This document shows, one piece after another, positions 60,589 to 64,000 of a stretch of 64,000 bases of DNA; positions within the stretch are counted from its first letter, which is position 1, and every line of letters begins with the position of its first letter. Source of the stretch: CAZVPF01 sp964628195 (GTDB taxonomy: Bacteria > Planctomycetota > Phycisphaerae > Sedimentisphaerales > Anaerohalosphaeraceae). The position numbers and the translations under genes were made by a program. The notes beneath the pieces are model-generated. The model did no database searches and was not told the DNA's origin. It saw only the letters and a program-made list of their open reading frames with translations. Location: positions 84,668-148,667 of the forward strand of contig CAZVPF010000005.1 of NCBI GenBank assembly GCA_964628195.1, in the 5' to 3' direction.

Positions 60589-60987
60589 AAAAATCTCCTG
60601 AAAAACCCTCCCTGCGGCTGCGGCTGCGGCCGGTCCTGCCGCTCCGTCCTACCCAAGGGCCTGTTTGTACTTATTTTTTTCATCAGAATTACAGCCGATC
60701 AACACAATTATTGGCTTCTTGACCTGAAGCACTATTATGATTTCGTCAATTAAGGGGGCTATGATAAGCAATAATTCAGTTTTTTGGATATTGTGTCTAT
60801 TTTAGAAATAACCGGAATCTCTTGGTAATTGCGCAGGGGTCATAATTTTTTTTACGGGCATTTTATTGGAATTTTTTACTTTTTAGACGGCTGGACGGTT
60901 TGGTTGCCATTTTGTATATGGTTTTGGGCTATGTTGTAAGAAGCGATAATATAGGGCGTTAGACTGGGTATACCTGACTGGCGGTTA
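60589..60987 (-). other. Gene-free region between the hybrid kinase and the CheY-like gene
   Basis: 399 bases with no supported gene. The part at 60601-60640 is GC rich with a repeated GCGGCT unit, the remainder A/T rich. It probably holds the promoter of the CheY-like gene. No hairpin of note was seen. Confidence 0.4.
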
Positions 60988-63873
60988 TTAACTTTGGGCA
61001 GACTGCGGAAGAAATTCTTTGAGAGCGTTTAAGATATTGTTTTTGTTGACCGGTTTAGGCAGGTACATGCTACAGCCGGCCTGGAGGCATTTTTCTTCGT
61101 CGCCTTTCATTGCGTTTGCGGTAATAGCGATTATGGGTATATCGATCCCGGCCTTTCTTATAGCCTTCGCCGCGTCGATACCGCTCATTACGGGCATCTG
61201 GATGTCCATAATGACAAGGTCGAAATTGCCATTTATAACAGCTTGATAAGCAGCCTTGCCGTCTGTGACTGTTTCATAATCAAGTCCGAAATGTTTGAGC
61301 AATACTTCAATCAGCCGCCGGTTTGAATGCTGGTCTTCGGCAAGAAGGACTCTGCCCTGCAAGTTGTCGGTTATATTTTGCTGGTATCGAATATATTCGT
61401 TGTCATCCGAAGATTCTTCAAGCAGTTCCATTGCACGGCCTGCGGGAACTATAAGAGAGAAAACGGAACCTTTGCCGGGCTGGGATGAGAATTCGAGCCT
61501 GGCACCGAGCAGTTTTGTTATCTGTCTTGTTATCGCCAGCCCGAGTCCTGTGCCGCCGTACTTGCGTGTGCTGCTTGTGTCGGCTTGTGAGAATGACTCG
61601 AATATTTTCGCCTTGTGCTTTTCTTCGATACCGATGCCGGTGTCCTCTACGTCGAAACGTACAAACTGTCTGTCGTTATGATTTTCCAAAGAAACGTTGA
61701 TGTAGACGTGGCCTTTTTCGGTGAACTTGATTGCATTGCCTCCGAGGTTGACAAGGCACTGTTTAAGCCTGTCCGGGTCGGAGTAGATGTATTGAGACAT
61801 TTGTTCCGCGGTATTGACCCTGAACACGATATTCTTGGTGTCGGCAGAAGTTTTGAGTATAGAGGTTACAGTGTCGAGTATTTCGCTTACCGAACAGCGT
61901 TTGATCTCTACATCGAAGCTGCCGGTTTCAATTTTTGAAAAGTCGAGTATGTCGTCTATAATTTTCAGCAGTGTTTCGCTGCTTTTTGATATGGCATTGA
62001 CATATTCCTGCTGTTCTTCGGTTAGGCTCTCGCCTGCAAGCAGGTCGCTGAAGCCCACAATAGCGTTCATAGGAGTTCGTATTTCATGACTCATATTTGC
62101 GAGGAAGTCGCTTTTTGCCTGGTTGGCGATCTCAGCTTCTGCGGCGATCATATTTACGTGCTCGATGCTCTTTTCGAGCTTTTCATTGAGATTAATCAAG
62201 GCGTGCTCGGAGCGTTTCCATTCGGTAACATCACGAATTGACTGAATAGCCCCGATACGGTTTCCTGCTTCGTCGAACAGGGCAGATGCCGTTGCCCAGA
62301 CATAGGCGCCCTTTCCGTCATAAAGCACGGGCAGGTAAAGCTCAGTAAATAAAGTGTTGTCTTTTCTTGTGAATGTGTTGTATTTTTTGGCGACCTTTTC
62401 GTCCGGTTCGGAAATCATATCTATCAGCAGCGGCCTGACAGTTCCGTAGAATATTCTGGAGTACTCGTCTTTGCTTTCCCCTATTATGTCCTTTTTTTCC
62501 ACGCCCGTCATGTTTTCAATTGCACGGTTCCATGCAATGACCATTCCTTCACTGTCGACAACGAAAGTCGGATCGGGCAAAAACTCGATTATGTCGAGTA
62601 GCTTGCGTTGGGTGAGAATAAGTTCCTGTTCGGCAATTTCCCTGTTTCTGATCTCACACGCGAGGCCTTCATTCGCCTGTTGAAGCTTTTCGGTGCGTTT
62701 GTTGACTACATCTTCGAGGTTGTCTCGATGTTTTTTTAACTCTTCTTCAACCCGCTTACGCCTGATAATGTTAGCTGCAAGCACACAAATAACGAATACG
62801 AGATGGGTAATAACCAGACCACTGACATATATTACGTATTTATGTTTTGCGTAAAACGAGACAGGCCTGTTGATTATTTCGCTTTGGGGTGGCAGGGCGC
62901 TGATGTCTATCCCGAACCTGCAAAGCGGGCCGTAGTCGAACAGGTACTTGTTGGGGCTCTTGAGCAACATTTGTATATTCTGCGGGCTTTCTCCGTTGAG
63001 TATCTTCAGGGCCATATCTGCTGCGGCCTGGCCTTGTGAGTGACCGCTTGTCAGCATCCCGCCGACGATTCCGCAGCCGAGATAGAAGTCCCAGACCCCG
63101 TACACGGGCGCATTGCTGTTTTGTGATACGATTTTTCCTATTTGCTCGTATGAGAATGTATGGTCTGCACCATCGCTCGTGTATGACATCAGAAGAACGA
63201 TGTTGTTTTTTTCTATGTTTTGCAAATATGATTCAAGCGCGTTAATTTCAATGTTTTGCAGGAAGACCGCCTGCTGCGACGGTTTAATTTTTTGCAGGGC
63301 CTTTTCAATGATTATCCTGTTTGCCATGCCTGTCTTAGTGGTGTCGTTGATTATATATATCTTTTGTGCCCTGGGAGTTAACGAAAGGGCGGTTTTAAGT
63401 GTAGATTGTACGTCAAAGTTTTCTACCACGCCGGTTATATTCGAGCCCGGGACGATGTTGTAGTTTTCGAGGTAATTTACTCCGCAAAAGACCAACGGCA
63501 CGGGGCCGAATATCTCGTCGCGGTTGTCAATGAGGAAAGAAAAGGCGTGGTCGTCGCTTGATATTATGAGGTCGAACTTTTTGCCGCTGTATTTGAGTCT
63601 GTAAAGCTCGCGAAGCTTTTGGAAATATTCTTCATGGAAAGACCTCTTTGTGTCCATGTATTCAATGTTCAGATCGATATCGAGTTCAGAGGTTTCAAAA
63701 GTTTCGGTAATTGAATCGATAATGCTGTCGGTCCAGCCCAGGCCGTTGTGGTAGGAGTTCAGGATAAGGACCTTTTTTGTCTCGGCGCGGCCCGACTGAG
63801 CCCAGCAGGGTGAAATTAAGACCAATATTAAAGCCGGCAAAATTACCGACAATTTTAACGGTTTAGAATTCAT
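60988..63873 (-). CDS. Hybrid sensor histidine kinase with periplasmic ABC-type binding domain
   Basis: A 961-residue membrane protein. Signal peptide to about residue 26, then a periplasmic ABC substrate-binding-like domain to about 335 (KKVLILNSYHNGLGWTDSII, FDLIISSDDHAFSFLIDN). A membrane helix follows at about 350-370, then a coiled coil and PAS domain (LLDIIEFLPDPTFVVDSEG). The kinase core has ANMSHEIRTPMNAIVGFSDL with the His near 596, and ATPase boxes (GGNAIKFTEKG, DTGIGIEEK, GGTGLGLAI). A C-terminal receiver ends it, with phospho-Asp in LVIMDIQMPVM. Its ligand is probably a small molecule; output targets are not known. Confidence 0.93.
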   Translation of the reverse strand: MNSKPLKLSVILPALILVLISPCWAQSGRAETKKVLILNSYHNGLGWTDSIIDSITETFETSELDIDLNIEYMDTKRSFHEEYFQKLRELYRLKYSGKKFDLIISSDDHAFSFLIDNRDEIFGPVPLVFCGVNYLENYNIVPGSNITGVVENFDVQSTLKTALSLTPRAQKIYIINDTTKTGMANRIIIEKALQKIKPSQQAVFLQNIEINALESYLQNIEKNNIVLLMSYTSDGADHTFSYEQIGKIVSQNSNAPVYGVWDFYLGCGIVGGMLTSGHSQGQAAADMALKILNGESPQNIQMLLKSPNKYLFDYGPLCRFGIDISALPPQSEIINRPVSFYAKHKYVIYVSGLVITHLVFVICVLAANIIRRKRVEEELKKHRDNLEDVVNKRTEKLQQANEGLACEIRNREIAEQELILTQRKLLDIIEFLPDPTFVVDSEGMVIAWNRAIENMTGVEKKDIIGESKDEYSRIFYGTVRPLLIDMISEPDEKVAKKYNTFTRKDNTLFTELYLPVLYDGKGAYVWATASALFDEAGNRIGAIQSIRDVTEWKRSEHALINLNEKLEKSIEHVNMIAAEAEIANQAKSDFLANMSHEIRTPMNAIVGFSDLLAGESLTEEQQEYVNAISKSSETLLKIIDDILDFSKIETGSFDVEIKRCSVSEILDTVTSILKTSADTKNIVFRVNTAEQMSQYIYSDPDRLKQCLVNLGGNAIKFTEKGHVYINVSLENHNDRQFVRFDVEDTGIGIEEKHKAKIFESFSQADTSSTRKYGGTGLGLAITRQITKLLGARLEFSSQPGKGSVFSLIVPAGRAMELLEESSDDNEYIRYQQNITDNLQGRVLLAEDQHSNRRLIEVLLKHFGLDYETVTDGKAAYQAVINGNFDLVIMDIQMPVMSGIDAAKAIRKAGIDIPIIAITANAMKGDEEKCLQAGCSMYLPKPVNKNNILNALKEFLPQSAQS

Positions 63874-64000
63874 TTGTTATGTTTTATGTTCCTTTTTTCC
63901 CAAAACCTATACTCCCACTCGAGCCCTGGGTATTTACCAGTCAAAAGGGCGTGTTGCCCAACTCATTCTTTACATTGTTTCTTTTTTAAATATAATTGGC

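Noticed and set aside
60601..60650. GCGGCT-type short repeats, possible microsatellite or regulatory repeat
   Set aside because: Only a few units in a short GC-rich stretch; no structure or conservation can be argued.

Overview
The window looks like a chromosomal segment of a planctomycete, most likely of class Phycisphaerae. This is an inference from gene content, not from a marker gene. The evidence is a PEP-CTERM secreted protein, a pseudopilin-like H-x-DG module fused to an anti-sigma-like region, GntR/LacI hybrid regulators next to large secreted carbohydrate-active enzymes, LptE- and LpxH-like envelope genes, many two-component proteins, and a symporter with its small accessory protein. 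Every gene reads as bacterial with Shine-Dalgarno starts. There is one tRNA (Gly, GCC), no rRNA and no CRISPR array.

Layout. 1-2 kb: a more A/T-rich surface-glycan or lipid segment (methyltransferase, acyl carrier protein, WbpD-like acetyltransferase). 2.4-7 kb: amidohydrolase, sodium/solute symporter with small accessory protein, outer-membrane porin. 7.1-10.7 kb: two tandem copies of a phenylacetate-CoA ligase plus ACT-domain pair. 10.8-16.2 kb: a PEP-CTERM protein with thioester-domain signatures, hypoxanthine phosphoribosyltransferase, BamD-like and LptE-like envelope genes, ftsH. 16.3-22 kb: signalling (GAF-like protein, HDOD histidine kinase, response regulator with an N-terminal DNA-binding domain, LpxH-like phosphoesterase, CheY-like protein). 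22-25.6 kb: a leftward tig-clpP-clpP-lipoprotein cluster. 25.7-26 kb: tRNA-Gly with its own promoter and terminator and about 180 nt of unexplained RNA between them.

26.3-35.3 kb is a polysaccharide-use locus. It has an intact GntR/LacI regulator, a convergent paralogue broken by a 107-nt hairpin-array insertion, a large GH67-N/CBM6 lipoprotein, and a divergent beta-helix enzyme. Promoters of the intact regulator and of the beta-helix enzyme share a near-identical 29-nt element, which suggests one regulon. 35.3-46.6 kb is a long leftward run: membrane protein, OYE/GltD fusion, URO-D-like protein, SDR, fumarate-reductase-like flavoprotein, KDPG aldolase, KDG kinase, then two carboxynorspermidine genes. 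A divergent AraC regulator sits at its head. The KDG/KDPG steps give pyruvate and glyceraldehyde-3-phosphate; the four redox or transferase genes upstream do not fit a standard uronate route and are the best candidate for an undescribed pathway.

47.6-49.8 kb: a sigma-54 activator, then three tiny lysine-rich ORFs. 49.8-54.3 kb: a tightly packed five-gene cluster (GH130, PIG-L deacetylase, GT4, (alpha/alpha)6 hydrolase, membrane protein), a second candidate novel system. 54.5-64 kb: SET protein, ECF sigma factor with the anti-sigma/pseudopilin fusion, cupin, cyclophilin, ZIP transporter, CheY-like regulator and a large hybrid histidine kinase. Family calls rest on motif recognition by eye; no database search was possible.
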